A stretch of 64,000 bases of DNA, taken from positions 558,001 to 622,000 of the forward strand of contig JADIYJ010000027.1 in the NCBI GenBank assembly GCA_016705325.1, in the 5' to 3' direction. The translations under genes were made by a program, and so were the position numbers. This stretch comes from Pseudomonadota bacterium. GTDB taxonomy: Bacteria; Pseudomonadota; Gammaproteobacteria; Steroidobacterales; Steroidobacteraceae. Below, one piece after another: positions 16,768-25,840 of this stretch. The first letter of the stretch is position 1. Each line of letters opens with the position of its first letter. The notes under the pieces were generated by a model. That model saw only the letters and a list, made by a program, of their open reading frames with translations, did not search any database and was not told the origin of the DNA.

Positions 16768-16967
16768 CGGTAACCGTCTCGCCCAAGTACCAGATCGTGA
16801 TTCCGAAGGAAGTCCGTCAGGCGCTCGGTATCAAGGTGGGCGAGAAACTCGACGCCATCCCTTATCGGGGTCACATCGCACTGGTCCCGGTGCGCTCGAT
16901 CAAGAATGCCCGCGGCTTCGTGAAAGGCATCGACACGGACATCGTGCGCGAACCTGATCGGGTATGA
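16761..16967 (+). CDS. vapB: VapB-type AbrB-fold antitoxin
   Basis: A 68-residue protein with the SpoVT/AbrB swapped-hairpin signature VTVSPKYQIVIPKEVRQALG at its N-terminus, followed by a short toxin-binding tail ending REPDRV. It should neutralise the adjacent PIN toxin and repress the operon. The ATG at 16761 has a ggag ribosome site 7 nt upstream, and the stop overlaps the vapC start (ATGA), which argues for translational coupling. Confidence 0.9.
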   Translation: MTTVTVSPKYQIVIPKEVRQALGIKVGEKLDAIPYRGHIALVPVRSIKNARGFVKGIDTDIVREPDRV

Positions 16968-17338
16968 ACGTCGTCGATTCCTCCGGCTGGCTCGAGTACT
17001 TCGCCGACGGCCCGAATGCTGCAGTGTTCGCCAAACCGCTCCAGGCGACCAGCACGCTGATCATCCCGTCAATCTCGCTGTTCGAAGTCTTCAAGCGCGT
17101 CATGACCCAACGCGGTGAGGACATTGCACTCGAGGCTGTGGCGATGATGCGGCAGGGGAGGGTGGTCCCGCTCGATGACGCACTGGCTCTCGACGCCGCA
17201 CGCCTCTCGGTCGAACATCGGCTGCCAATGGCCGACAGCATCATCCTCGCCACGGCGCTCGCGCATCGCGCCACGCTCTGGACCCAGGACGCCGACTTCG
17301 AGAACGTGCGAGGCGTCCACTACCTGCCAAAGCAATAG
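16964..17338 (+). CDS. vapC: VapC-type PIN-domain toxin
   Basis: A 124-residue PIN-domain ribonuclease. The acidic active-site residues are in place: Asp5 (VVDSSGW), Glu41 (LFEVFKR), Asp91 (MADSIILATA) and Asp109 (TQDADFEN). VapC toxins cleave RNA, often tRNA or rRNA, when the antitoxin is lost. The start overlaps the vapB stop. The protein ends close to the usual family length. Confidence 0.92.
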   Translation: MNVVDSSGWLEYFADGPNAAVFAKPLQATSTLIIPSISLFEVFKRVMTQRGEDIALEAVAMMRQGRVVPLDDALALDAARLSVEHRLPMADSIILATALAHRATLWTQDADFENVRGVHYLPKQ

Positions 17339-17437
17339 TCGGAGGGGCGATCGCAGAAACTGCGATCGTCCACGCTATCTCGACAATCTGACTGCGATTG
17401 AATTCGACCCTACGCCAACGGACTCGGACGCGCGAAA

Positions 17438-17848
17438 ATGTCCGTCGTAATTCTCCTGCTCGTGTTCGTTTTTTTCGCCGCCTTCCTCGTCGCTGCGAGG
17501 GAGTGCTGCCTACAAGATCGATCGGCACCAGTCCTCGCACCATGTGACGTACCAGACCCGCGGGACCAGACGGCCTGGACGGATCTACTGGACCCGATGA
17601 CGATGGGACTGCTGGAAAAATCGATGAAAGGTCGGGCGTTCATGTTCACTGCGCCTGATGACCTCCGCGAAGGGCTCAATGCCATTCGTGACCAGCGTCC
17701 AACCCCTGTCCTTCAAGGACACGCCGGACATTCAAGCGGGGGGGACCACGCCCGGTCGCGACTGATTCCCGCCAGTTGCGACGTCCAACGCTGCATGGCG
17801 CTACCCGTCACCACCGGTGCCCCTCGACCGGATTCAAGGCAGCGATGA
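17438..17848 (+). CDS. Hypothetical protein with N-terminal membrane segment
   Basis: A 136-residue frame beginning with a strongly hydrophobic segment (SVVILLLVFVFFAAFLVAA, residues 2-20), then a hydrophilic region containing LLEKSMKGRAFMFTAPDDL. No family is recognised. The stop overlaps the start of the next gene as ATGA, the pattern of translational coupling, which is the main support. The C-terminal 40 residues look less protein-like. It could be a chance frame. Confidence 0.4.
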   Translation: MSVVILLLVFVFFAAFLVAARECCLQDRSAPVLAPCDVPDPRDQTAWTDLLDPMTMGLLEKSMKGRAFMFTAPDDLREGLNAIRDQRPTPVLQGHAGHSSGGDHARSRLIPASCDVQRCMALPVTTGAPRPDSRQR

Positions 17849-18348
17849 GCGAAATGGAGCACGAACCGTTTCACCGTGGAGAACTGGCAGCCCAGCAACG
17901 CTGGCGAACTGCCGACCTGTGGGACACGGCGCGCAAGGACAGACTGCTCTGGGACCACATTCCCGGGCACCTGCTGGCGCGCGTCGAAGCCGCGCCGTTC
18001 TTCTTTCTTGCCACGAGTGCGCCGGACGGAAGCTGCGACTGCTCGTTCAAGGGCGGCGGTCCCGGCCTGATCCGCATGCTGGATCAGCGCCGCTTTGCAT
18101 TTCCCGACTTCGACGGCAACGGGGCGTTCATGAGCCTCGGAAACATCCTCCTCAACCCGAGGGTCGGTTGCCTGTTCATCGACTTCAGCGACGGGGCCCG
18201 CCTGCGCGTGAATGGGCGCGCCTCGATCCACGAGGATGGGCCGCTGCTGGACCTCTTTCCGCAGCAGCATCGGGTCGTACTGGTCGACATCGAGCAGGTG
18301 GTTCCGAACTGTGCGCGCCACATTCCCCGACTGCAGTCTTTGGCCTGA
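17845..18348 (+). CDS. Pyridoxamine 5'-phosphate oxidase-family protein
   Basis: A 167-residue protein from the ATG at 17845 (MSEMEHEPFHRGEL). It shows the split-barrel flavin-binding pattern of PPOX-like proteins: PFFFLATSAPDGSCDCSFKGG, then FPDFDGNGAFMSLGNIL and NPRVGCLFIDFSDGARLRVNG. Members bind FMN or F420 and reduce or oxidise small molecules; the substrate is unknown. It precedes a radical-SAM gene by 40 bp on the same strand, so the two may form an operon. Confidence 0.8.
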   Translation: MSEMEHEPFHRGELAAQQRWRTADLWDTARKDRLLWDHIPGHLLARVEAAPFFFLATSAPDGSCDCSFKGGGPGLIRMLDQRRFAFPDFDGNGAFMSLGNILLNPRVGCLFIDFSDGARLRVNGRASIHEDGPLLDLFPQQHRVVLVDIEQVVPNCARHIPRLQSLA

Positions 18349-18388
18349 CACCCTGGCGCGACCACGGAAACCGGGAATCGCCGGGCAG

Positions 18389-19357
18389 ATGAGCGCGCCC
18401 TACCGCATCGCCGTCAATGCCGAGTGGACCAGCAAGTGCAACGCGCTGTGCCCGATGTGTACGCGCGACGCCATCCAGCACCCGCAACTCATGCGGTCCG
18501 ACACCTGGTCGAGCGTCCTGCGTCGTCTCGACCCGGCCGAGGTCTTCCGGGTCGTGATCGCCGGTTACGGTGAGGCGACCACGCACCCACGCTTCTTCGA
18601 GTTCATCGACGCCATGCGCGGCCACCCGGTTCGCTTCGACATGGTGAGCAACGGCCACCTCCTCAGCCCCGACAAGCTGGCTCATCTCGATGGCGTCGTC
18701 GAGCTGCTGATCGTTTCCTTTTCGAGCGTCGACCCGCAGGTTTACCGCCGGGTACACGTGAATCTCGACCAGCGCCGTGTGATGCAGAACCTGCGGTCGG
18801 CGCAGGCAATTCTCAAGCACACCCGCCTGGCCATCAGCCTGACGCCGATGCCGGAGTGCCTGCCGTCGCTGCCCGACACGATCGGCTGGCTGCAGGAACA
18901 GGGGATTACCACGCTGACCATGTCGCCGACGCTGTACAACCGCGGCGGAAACATGACCGAGCACGAGCTCGCCAGCGAAAAGCTGCGTGCACTGATCGAG
19001 CGGCACGGGCTCCGTTCGCAGGAAATCGATTTCGTGCCCGGCGTTGCGCAGCTGGTCAGTCAGTGGCGCCGCAACCGGTTCAAGTGCGTGCCACGCAACG
19101 TCGACCTGTTCATCTCCTCATCGGGGGACTACCTGTATTGCTACAACGACGTCGCGCACCGCCATGCGATCGGACACGTCGAGACGGACAGCATCCACGA
19201 CACGCTGCGACGTCGCGAAGGCATGGCGACGATTCCCTCGCTGTGTGACCAGTGCAACATGCGCGACCGTTACCGCGCCGGAGAGTTGGCCAAGGCCGGG
19301 ATCGGTTACCTCCGCTCGAAATGGCGGCCCGCCGACCGAGGCTCCGGCAGCGGCTGA
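18389..19357 (+). CDS. Radical SAM protein with SPASM-like C-terminus
   Basis: A 322-residue protein. The start MSAPYRIAVNAEW is chosen because the iron-sulfur motif then falls at Cys17, Cys21 and Cys24 (CNALCPMC), as usual. A radical-SAM barrel follows (VIAGYGEATTHPRFFEF, FDMVSNGHLL). The C-terminus has additional cysteines (FKCVP, LYCYND, LCDQCNMRD) like a SPASM or twitch cluster, which often modifies peptides. No precursor peptide gene is obvious next to it. Substrate unknown. Confidence 0.85.
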   Translation: MSAPYRIAVNAEWTSKCNALCPMCTRDAIQHPQLMRSDTWSSVLRRLDPAEVFRVVIAGYGEATTHPRFFEFIDAMRGHPVRFDMVSNGHLLSPDKLAHLDGVVELLIVSFSSVDPQVYRRVHVNLDQRRVMQNLRSAQAILKHTRLAISLTPMPECLPSLPDTIGWLQEQGITTLTMSPTLYNRGGNMTEHELASEKLRALIERHGLRSQEIDFVPGVAQLVSQWRRNRFKCVPRNVDLFISSSGDYLYCYNDVAHRHAIGHVETDSIHDTLRRREGMATIPSLCDQCNMRDRYRAGELAKAGIGYLRSKWRPADRGSGSG

Positions 19358-19547
19358 ACCACAGCCGTTCGCGGGCCGGACGGGCGAAAGTCGTCGCGGT
19401 GTTCTGGCCAGACAACCTCTCCTCCTGCGTGCGGTTGTCGAACGTGCCGATGTCGCACTGGATGCGATTCGCCAGCCCGCCACCCGACGGCGTGAAAGTC
19501 AGGAAATCGTCGTGGCCACCGCCAGCAGCGCTGGCAGCAGTGACGCG

Positions 19548-20207
19548 TCAGGTCGACTCCGGCGGCACCAGCCCGTTGCGGATCGCGAACCGCACCAGGC
19601 CCGGCACGTCGAAGATGTCGAGGCGCTGCATCAGCTGCATCCGGTGAGTCTCGATCGTCTTGACGCTGAGGAAAAGGCGCTCGGCCATCTGCCGGGTGCC
19701 GAGTCCTTCGACGATCAGTTGCAGGATCTGCCGTTGCCGCGGCGTCAGCGCGTCCAGCTCCGACTCGCCGGTGCCGGCGCGCCGCTCGAACTGCAGCACC
19801 TGTTGGGCATCGATCGCACGGCAAAGGTAGCGCCGTCCCGCGCAGATTTCGTCCAGCGCCGTTGCCAGCTCGTCGAATGCGGAGTCCTTGTTGAGGTAAC
19901 CCGCGGCCCCGGCGGCGAAGGCGCGGGCGGCATACTCCGCGGAGGCGTGCATGGAGAGCATCAGCACGCGGGTCGGCAGGTCGAGCCGGGCGATGCGCGC
20001 CGCCGCGTCGAGGCCGTTCAAGCCTGGCAGCGTGATGTCGAGCAGGAGGGCGTCGGGCGGGTCACGCCGCACCAGGTCGACGGCCTCGAGCCCGTCGCCG
20101 GTCTCGCCGACGACCACGACGCCGGGCAGGCTTTCCAGCAGCGCACGGATACCGGCGCGCACGAGTGCGTGGTCGTCGGCCAGCAGGATGCGTCGTCGGG
20201 CGATCAT
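19548..20207 (-). CDS. NarL/LuxR-family response regulator
   Basis: A 219-residue response regulator with an N-terminal receiver (ILLADDHALVRAGI; phospho-acceptor Asp57 in LLLDITLPG; Lys in YLNKDSA) and a C-terminal LuxR-type HTH (LTPRQRQILQLIVEG ... SVKTIETHRMQLMQRL). It should be phosphorylated by the kinase encoded immediately upstream, whose stop overlaps this start by 4 nt. Target genes are unknown; the ECF block upstream is a candidate. Confidence 0.93.
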   Translation of the reverse strand: MIARRRILLADDHALVRAGIRALLESLPGVVVVGETGDGLEAVDLVRRDPPDALLLDITLPGLNGLDAAARIARLDLPTRVLMLSMHASAEYAARAFAAGAAGYLNKDSAFDELATALDEICAGRRYLCRAIDAQQVLQFERRAGTGESELDALTPRQRQILQLIVEGLGTRQMAERLFLSVKTIETHRMQLMQRLDIFDVPGLVRFAIRNGLVPPEST

Positions 20208-23200
20208 GAGGGTGGCACGGATCCCGGCACCGGGCCTGCGCCGGGCTTCGCAAATGGAATCATGACCTCGAGGCGGCTGCCAGAGCCGGGCCGCGAATCC
20301 AGCTCGAGGGTCCCGCCGGCGTTGCGCACGCGCTCGGTCATGCCGAGGAGCCCGAGGTGCTCGCCGCGCTTGACCCGCTGGCTGACAGCTTCGGGATCGA
20401 AGCCCACGCCATCGTCCTCGATGAGGAGTCGCAGCGCGTCGGATTCGACACGCAACGTAACGCGAATCAAGGTGGCCCGCGCATGCCGTAACGCATTGCT
20501 GACGGCTTCCTGGACGACGCGAAACACGGTCGTGTTGAGTCCTTGCGGCACGCCAGCGACCTCTGGTGCTGCGTCCAGCTCGATCTTCAAGCCCGACCTC
20601 TCGGCCAGGGACTTCAAGTGATGGTCGAGCGCCGGCACCAGCCCGGCCTCGTCGAGCAGCGGCGGCCGCAAGCCCCGGGCGATGTCGCGCGCCTGGCGGA
20701 TCATGCCGTCCACCATCGCCACCGAATCCTGCAGGCGCCGCGCGACGATTGAGTCCGTCGCGGTGCTGCGTAACAACTGCAGGTTGATCTTGGCGGCGGT
20801 GAGTGTCTGGCCGAACTGGTCGTGCAGTTCACGGGAAATTCGAATGCGTTCGTCTTCCTTCGCCGACTCGAGGCGGCCTGTCAGCTGCCGCAGCCCGGCG
20901 TAGGCTTCCTCGAGCTCCGCCTGGCTGCGATGTGCGCGCGCGAGCGCCTGCTCGCGCTGACTTTCGAGCTGCTCGAGCACGGCATTGCGCTGTCGCAGGG
21001 AGCGCAGCCGGACGAAGTGCAGACCGAGCATCAGCATCGCGATTGCGGCCAGCGCCAGCCCCCGGAACCAGGACGTCATCCAGAACGGCGGCACCACGTC
21101 GAACTCGAGCGGCGGGCTCGTGCTCCATTGGCCGAACACGTCCCGGCCGCGGGCCTCGAAGCGGTAGTGCCCTGGCGCGAGGCCGAAGAATGTCACCTGC
21201 CGGCGCCGGCCGAGCGGCGTCCAGTCGTCCTGCGGTTGCAGGCGATAGGCGTAGTCGTGCCGCGTCTCGGCGAAATCGAGCACGGCGAATTCCAGCGCGA
21301 GTCCGTCGTCGATGTTCTTCTCGAAACCATGGCGCAATTCCGCGGGCGACAACTGCTGGCCTGCGCCGCTCGCCAGTCGCTCGACGCCGGTGATGCGAAC
21401 CGGCGAGGGCGGGCGGACTTGCAGAGGCGTGCCCTTTGGCACGCTGACCAGGCCCTGGACCGAACCGAAATGCACGAACCCGGAATCGGTCGAGGATGCG
21501 CCGGTGTTGAAGGAACTCACCGGCAACCCGAACTGGGGCACGTGATTCACGACCTGGCCCTTGGCGGGATCGAGACGCGAGAGGCCGTGGCGCGTGCTGA
21601 GCCAGAGCGAGCCGTCGTCGTCTTCCTCGACCGCCATGATCCCGTCGTTCAACAGGCCGCGTTCGACACCCCAGCGCTCGAAGCGCGTCACGCGGCCAGC
21701 GGCGTCGACCAGCGCACGGTGCAGGCCGCCGCCGTCGGTGGCCACCCACAGGCCGCCGGCGCGGTCGCGTCGCAACGCCGTCACGTGGTGGTGCCGCAAG
21801 TTACGGTCGCCGCCGCTGCGACCGTCGAAACGCTCGCAGGACCAGGGCTCGATGCGACAGTGATTGAGTCCGTTCGAACGGGTACCGACCCAGACGTAGC
21901 CACTCCTGCCCTGGGCCAGGGCGGTGACGTAATCGCCGCTCAACGAATCCGGCAGCTGCGGATCGTGCCGAAAAGCGCGATAGCGCCCGCTGCCGGCCTC
22001 GCGCAGGAACAGGCCGCTGCCGCCGACGCCAACCCAGAGCCCACCTTCCTCGGCCGCCAGCAGCGCCCCGACGTAGCCCTGGCCGATGCCGTCGGGACGA
22101 TCCGCGTCGTACGCCTCGAGACCGAGGTTGCTGCCGTCCTCGGCGAACCGGTAGACGCCCGCGGTCGACCCCGCAAACATCTTCTCGTCCCGGGTTACGG
22201 CGAAACTCAACACGCCTGACTGCAGGATCGAATCGGTCGTCGGCCCGCCGGTCGGGGCGACAGAACCGGCCACGACGTCCACCAGCTGCGGGCCGCCACC
22301 GAAGCTCCCGACCCAGGGCTGTCCTGCGGACACCCGGCCGAGCACTGCGGTGACGTTCTTGTCGCGAAGTCCGCCGCCATCGGTGCCTGGAGCCAGCAGC
22401 CGGAACTCCGCCTCCTCGAGCGGCGCGCGGTAAACACCGCCGCCCCAGGTGCCGACGAAGAGCGTGTGTTCGTTGCTCGCAAGGCTTAGCTGCGGTTGCG
22501 ACGGCAGGTTGCCGGGAGCGCCGACGCCGCCAGGGTGCGCACGCGACGACTTGCCCGTCGCCAGGTCGACGACCAGCACACCGTGCGCCAGCGTGGCGAT
22601 CCACAGGCGCCCGTACTGATCCGCGTGCATCGTGGTGATGAGCGGTTGCGAGCCCGAGTCGTTGGCGAGGTCGATGCGCTTTGCCGTGCGCTGCGCGGGA
22701 TCGAGTACGACCAGCCCGTCGCGCGTTCCGGCCCACACCCGGCCATCGGCCGCCTCGTGCAGGGCAAACACGTCGTCGAGCCCGCGGGCGCCGTCGAGGA
22801 GCGACGCGAGCGGGAAATGCTCGAACCTCCCGCCCGCGTCATCCCAGCGGTCGATGCCACCTCCGACCGTGCCGATCCACAGCTGCCGCGATGCCCCCCG
22901 GTGCAGCGCATAGACCCAGTTGTGTGCAAGGCTGGCCGCAGTGCCACTGTCGTGGAAATAGCGCACGAAGTTGCGGCCCTCCGCGTCGAGCCGGTTGAGT
23001 CCGTTCTGCGTGCCCACCCAGACCCGGCCGGTGGCGTCCTGGGCGACGCCGTAGATGCTCTCGTCGCTCAACGAGCGCGGATTCCTCGAGTCGTGGTGAA
23101 ACTGGGTGAACTGGCCTGTCTGTGGGTCGCGACGATTGAGGCCGCCGGTGTTGGTGGACACCCACAGCGCACCGTCGTCGGTCTGGTGCAGTGAGCGAAT

Positions 23201-23470
23201 GTCCTGGTCGCTGATGCTGCCCGTGCGCTCCGGGTCGGGCAGGAACGCCGTGGCCTGGTAACCGTCGTAGCGGAACAGGCCTTCGCGCGAACCGACCCAC
23301 AGCAGGCCGTCACGATCGACCAGCATCGAGACCGCGACGTTGACGTCGAGCCCGCGTCCCGCGCCGAGTTCGGTGAAGCGGCGCGTGGCGTCGGCCTGCG
23401 ACGCGAACAGCAACAGCAACAGGCCTGCAACTCGCCAGCCCGCGGCACGCCTTATGAAAACCGAGGCCAT
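20204..23470 (-). CDS. Large hybrid-propeller sensor histidine kinase
   Basis: A 1088-residue transmembrane kinase. After a signal peptide (residues 1-28) come about 14 two-component regulator propeller blades (motifs such as LWVGSREGLFRYD, VWVGTQNGLNRLD, LWLSTRHGLSRLD), predicting two periplasmic seven-bladed propellers. A Y_Y_Y beta-sandwich domain follows (YRLQPQDDWTPLG), then one membrane helix (about 795-815), a coiled coil, and a HisKA_3 box (RISRELHDQFGQTL, His at about 883). The HATPase domain contains IEDDGVGFD and HLGLLGMTERV. It senses an unknown extracellular ligand, as in BACON/SusR-like sensors, and signals to the NarL-type regulator. Confidence 0.93.
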   Translation of the reverse strand: MASVFIRRAAGWRVAGLLLLLFASQADATRRFTELGAGRGLDVNVAVSMLVDRDGLLWVGSREGLFRYDGYQATAFLPDPERTGSISDQDIRSLHQTDDGALWVSTNTGGLNRRDPQTGQFTQFHHDSRNPRSLSDESIYGVAQDATGRVWVGTQNGLNRLDAEGRNFVRYFHDSGTAASLAHNWVYALHRGASRQLWIGTVGGGIDRWDDAGGRFEHFPLASLLDGARGLDDVFALHEAADGRVWAGTRDGLVVLDPAQRTAKRIDLANDSGSQPLITTMHADQYGRLWIATLAHGVLVVDLATGKSSRAHPGGVGAPGNLPSQPQLSLASNEHTLFVGTWGGGVYRAPLEEAEFRLLAPGTDGGGLRDKNVTAVLGRVSAGQPWVGSFGGGPQLVDVVAGSVAPTGGPTTDSILQSGVLSFAVTRDEKMFAGSTAGVYRFAEDGSNLGLEAYDADRPDGIGQGYVGALLAAEEGGLWVGVGGSGLFLREAGSGRYRAFRHDPQLPDSLSGDYVTALAQGRSGYVWVGTRSNGLNHCRIEPWSCERFDGRSGGDRNLRHHHVTALRRDRAGGLWVATDGGGLHRALVDAAGRVTRFERWGVERGLLNDGIMAVEEDDDGSLWLSTRHGLSRLDPAKGQVVNHVPQFGLPVSSFNTGASSTDSGFVHFGSVQGLVSVPKGTPLQVRPPSPVRITGVERLASGAGQQLSPAELRHGFEKNIDDGLALEFAVLDFAETRHDYAYRLQPQDDWTPLGRRRQVTFFGLAPGHYRFEARGRDVFGQWSTSPPLEFDVVPPFWMTSWFRGLALAAIAMLMLGLHFVRLRSLRQRNAVLEQLESQREQALARAHRSQAELEEAYAGLRQLTGRLESAKEDERIRISRELHDQFGQTLTAAKINLQLLRSTATDSIVARRLQDSVAMVDGMIRQARDIARGLRPPLLDEAGLVPALDHHLKSLAERSGLKIELDAAPEVAGVPQGLNTTVFRVVQEAVSNALRHARATLIRVTLRVESDALRLLIEDDGVGFDPEAVSQRVKRGEHLGLLGMTERVRNAGGTLELDSRPGSGSRLEVMIPFAKPGAGPVPGSVPPS

Positions 23471-23556
23471 TCTCTTCCTGGGAGCATGTCCGTTACGCAG
23501 CGCGCGAGGCTAGCATGGTCGCTGGAGCCCTGCGTTGCGCGGCGCGCCGGCGACGG

Positions 23557-24366
23557 TCACTCCACGGTCCGCGCCCAGTCGCGGAGCGATTCCTGGAGGT
23601 AGCTGTCCGCGTCCGGATCGACGGCACGGAATTCGCGCAGCGCGTCTGCCGCGCCGGCGATATCGCCCACGGCGTAGAGGGCCGCGACACTCGCGGCACG
23701 GTCCGCGGCGTCGCGCGGCGCCACATTGTCTCTTGCAGCTTTCGCTGACGTTGCCGTCGCCTCTGCCGATGCCGTTGTCCGTACCGGGGCCGGTATCGGT
23801 GCTGCTGCTCCTGCTGCCGCGTCCGATGAAATTCGCCCGTCCAATTCCGCCGCCGCCTGCTGCCGTTGATCGACTTCTGCTGCAGGCATTGTCGTCGCCG
23901 TGTCCGCCGCGGATTCCCGTTCAATCACCCTGGCCGGTGCCGCGACGGACTCCCGCACGACAGCTGGCGCAGGCGGACTTGCGGTCTTCGCCTCGCTCGC
24001 CTCGCGCGTGGCTGGACTTTCTGGTTTCTCCCGCGCCGCGGCGGGCGCGGTTGCCGGTGCTTCCATCTGCAGAGTCGGCCCGACATCGCGGTCGCGAGGC
24101 AGCGACTGCACGAGAACGAAAGCGAGACCGGCTACGGCCGCCGCAGCGGCCAGCGGTTGCCATCGCGTCAGCCAGCTTCGTTGCGGGGGGCTGGCGCGCT
24201 TGACCTGCGCCGGCTCGTCGCGGCCCTCGGTCGATTTGCGCGCAGCCGCGATGATCGCCGCATCGAGTGCTGACGGCGGCTGTTCATCCGACAGCTGCTG
24301 CCAGGCACGATCCAGGGCGTCGTCGCCGCCCGGTGATTGCGAACTTTCGCGCTCGTGATTGCTCAT
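23557..24366 (-). CDS. Membrane anti-sigma factor (putative)
   Basis: A 269-residue protein. The start at 24366 overlaps the sigma-factor stop (ATGA). The N-terminal 60 residues (DDALDRAWQQLSDEQPPS) are cytoplasmic and sized to hold the sigma factor. One membrane helix (PLAAAAAVAGLAFVLVQSL) follows, then a long Ala/Pro/Glu-rich periplasmic linker and a C-terminal piece resembling a short helical repeat (VAALYAVGDIAGAADALREFRAVDPD). No zinc-binding motif is seen. The anti-sigma role is inferred from position and topology. Confidence 0.7.
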   Translation of the reverse strand: MSNHERESSQSPGGDDALDRAWQQLSDEQPPSALDAAIIAAARKSTEGRDEPAQVKRASPPQRSWLTRWQPLAAAAAVAGLAFVLVQSLPRDRDVGPTLQMEAPATAPAAAREKPESPATREASEAKTASPPAPAVVRESVAAPARVIERESAADTATTMPAAEVDQRQQAAAELDGRISSDAAAGAAAPIPAPVRTTASAEATATSAKAARDNVAPRDAADRAASVAALYAVGDIAGAADALREFRAVDPDADSYLQESLRDWARTVE

Positions 24367-25013
24367 GCCATGTCCTCCAGCGCGGCGCGCAAGCGGCGAT
24401 ACGCATAACGCAACCGACTCTTTACCGTCTCGCCGGACGCAGCCGTAAGGCCGGCGATCTCCTCGAGCGAGAGGCCACCCTCGACGTGCAGCAGGAAGGC
24501 ATCCCGTTGCAACGGTGGAACGTCGGCCAGCGCCGCAAACAGGCGACCTCGTGCCTGCGCATCGATGCTTGCATGCAGCGGGTCGTCGCTGCCGTTGCGC
24601 GCTGCTGCCACGGACTCCTCCGCCTGCGCGACGGTGGCCTCGTCCTCGAGCGACGCCAGCGTCGTGCCGTGGCGGGAACGCCAGTGATCGACCATGCGGT
24701 GACGCGCGAGCGTGTAGAGCCAGGTCGAGAACTTCGCCTGCGCCTGGTAGCGCGCTCGCGCGCCGATGACTTTCAGCCACAGGTCCTGGTGCAGTTCATC
24801 CGCGCTGGCCGCATCGCCTGCCGAGTGACGCAGGAAATACCGGTAGGTCGCGGCCCTGTGCCGCGCGTAGAGCTCTTCGAACGCGCGCGCATCGCCGTCG
24901 CCGTACGCGCGCATCAGTGTCTCGTCGGTGCGGGGTTCCTGCTCGACGGTCCGGGGTTGCATCCGCCGTGCAGTATTGGTCGGCACGGCAGACGCAGCAA
25001 CCGCACGGGTCAC
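24363..25013 (-). CDS. ECF-type RNA polymerase sigma factor
   Basis: A 216-residue sigma-70-family protein with region 2 (AFEELYARHRAATYRYFLRH, LHQDLWLKV, FSTWLYTLARHRMVDHWR) and region 4 (LPPLQRDAFLLHVEGGLSLEEIAGLTAASGETVKSRLRYAYRRLR, written here without its middle). The GTG at 25013 overlaps the stop of the upstream gene (GTGA), but an ATG at 24962 is an alternative start. It is likely held by the downstream membrane protein and released by an envelope signal. Confidence 0.9.
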   Translation of the reverse strand: MTRAVAASAVPTNTARRMQPRTVEQEPRTDETLMRAYGDGDARAFEELYARHRAATYRYFLRHSAGDAASADELHQDLWLKVIGARARYQAQAKFSTWLYTLARHRMVDHWRSRHGTTLASLEDEATVAQAEESVAAARNGSDDPLHASIDAQARGRLFAALADVPPLQRDAFLLHVEGGLSLEEIAGLTAASGETVKSRLRYAYRRLRAALEDMA

Positions 25014-25840
25014 GGATCGGGGACGAAACTCGCTGCGCCCGGGAACGGATCAGGGCGGCGGGGTGAAAAGCCGTATCTCGGCTGCGGAATGACGCCCATG
25101 GCCAGCAGCGTTTCCCGGCGCTCGTACCGGATCGCGATCACCTGGTCCGGCCGTGCGCTGGCACGCTCGAACTCGACCTGCTGCACTGGCGAGTATTCCC
25201 CCCGACCGTGCCCGGTGCCGAGCGACGGTTGCGGCATGGCCGGGGCAGAAGCGGTGGCCTCTGTCGCCCGTCTGGCCTTGGCGGCCCCGGCCGCATCGGC
25301 CTCGGCGCGCTGCTCCGACGCCGGCGCTGCTGTCTGGCGATCCCTGCTCAGCCACGCCGGTTGCTCGACGTGGCGCTCGCGAAACAACGCGACTCCAATG
25401 ACGCCGAGGTCGTTCGGCCGATCCGTGCGCGCGGCATAGGAATCGCCTGGGTCCGCGAAGTAGAAGGCCGCGGTGCGACCCAGGTCCTTGCGCCAGCCCT
25501 GGACCGTCACGTAACCACCCGGCTCCAGGACGTAACCGGACTGAGCCGGCGAGGCTGTTTCGCCGGTCACCGCATTGATGCCGTCCACGCTCACGACGGC
25601 CAGCAGGCGGCGGTCAGAGCAATTGCGGATGCGGATGGCGTATTCGTTGCCGGGCTCGCCGGCCACGTAGCGCTGGCCGCGGTGACGGTATTCGGTCAGG
25701 ACCTCACCGGCGCCGCGATCGTAGATGTCGACGTTGGCGAGAGTGCCGGTTCGGGCAACGGCCAACGGGGCGATCGCGCTCGCGAGGACCGTTGCGGTTG
25801 CGGCCGCCAGCAGGCTGCGGCGGGTGATCGGATTGCACAT
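25010..25840 (-). CDS. Exported protein with twin-arginine-like signal
   Basis: A 276-residue protein with an N-terminal TRRSLLAAATATVL signal resembling a Tat motif and a cleavage site near AVA-R. The mature part has a conserved-looking block (YVAGEPGNEYAIRIRNCSDRRLLAVVSVDG, cut here) and the segment YAARTDRPNDLGVIGVALF. I recall similar uncharacterised proteins next to ECF sigma genes, but can assign no function. The stop overlaps the sigma-factor start, so it heads the sigma/anti-sigma operon. Confidence 0.7.
   Translation of the reverse strand: MCNPITRRSLLAAATATVLASAIAPLAVARTGTLANVDIYDRGAGEVLTEYRHRGQRYVAGEPGNEYAIRIRNCSDRRLLAVVSVDGINAVTGETASPAQSGYVLEPGGYVTVQGWRKDLGRTAAFYFADPGDSYAARTDRPNDLGVIGVALFRERHVEQPAWLSRDRQTAAPASEQRAEADAAGAAKARRATEATASAPAMPQPSLGTGHGRGEYSPVQQVEFERASARPDQVIAIRYERRETLLAMGVIPQPRYGFSPRRPDPFPGAASFVPDP

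Noticed and set aside
19358..19547. Minus-strand frame between the radical SAM and response-regulator genes (contains TFTPSGGGLANRIQCD)
   Set aside because: Too short, no start, and overlaps the radical SAM 3' end; could be a gene fragment, but unsupported.
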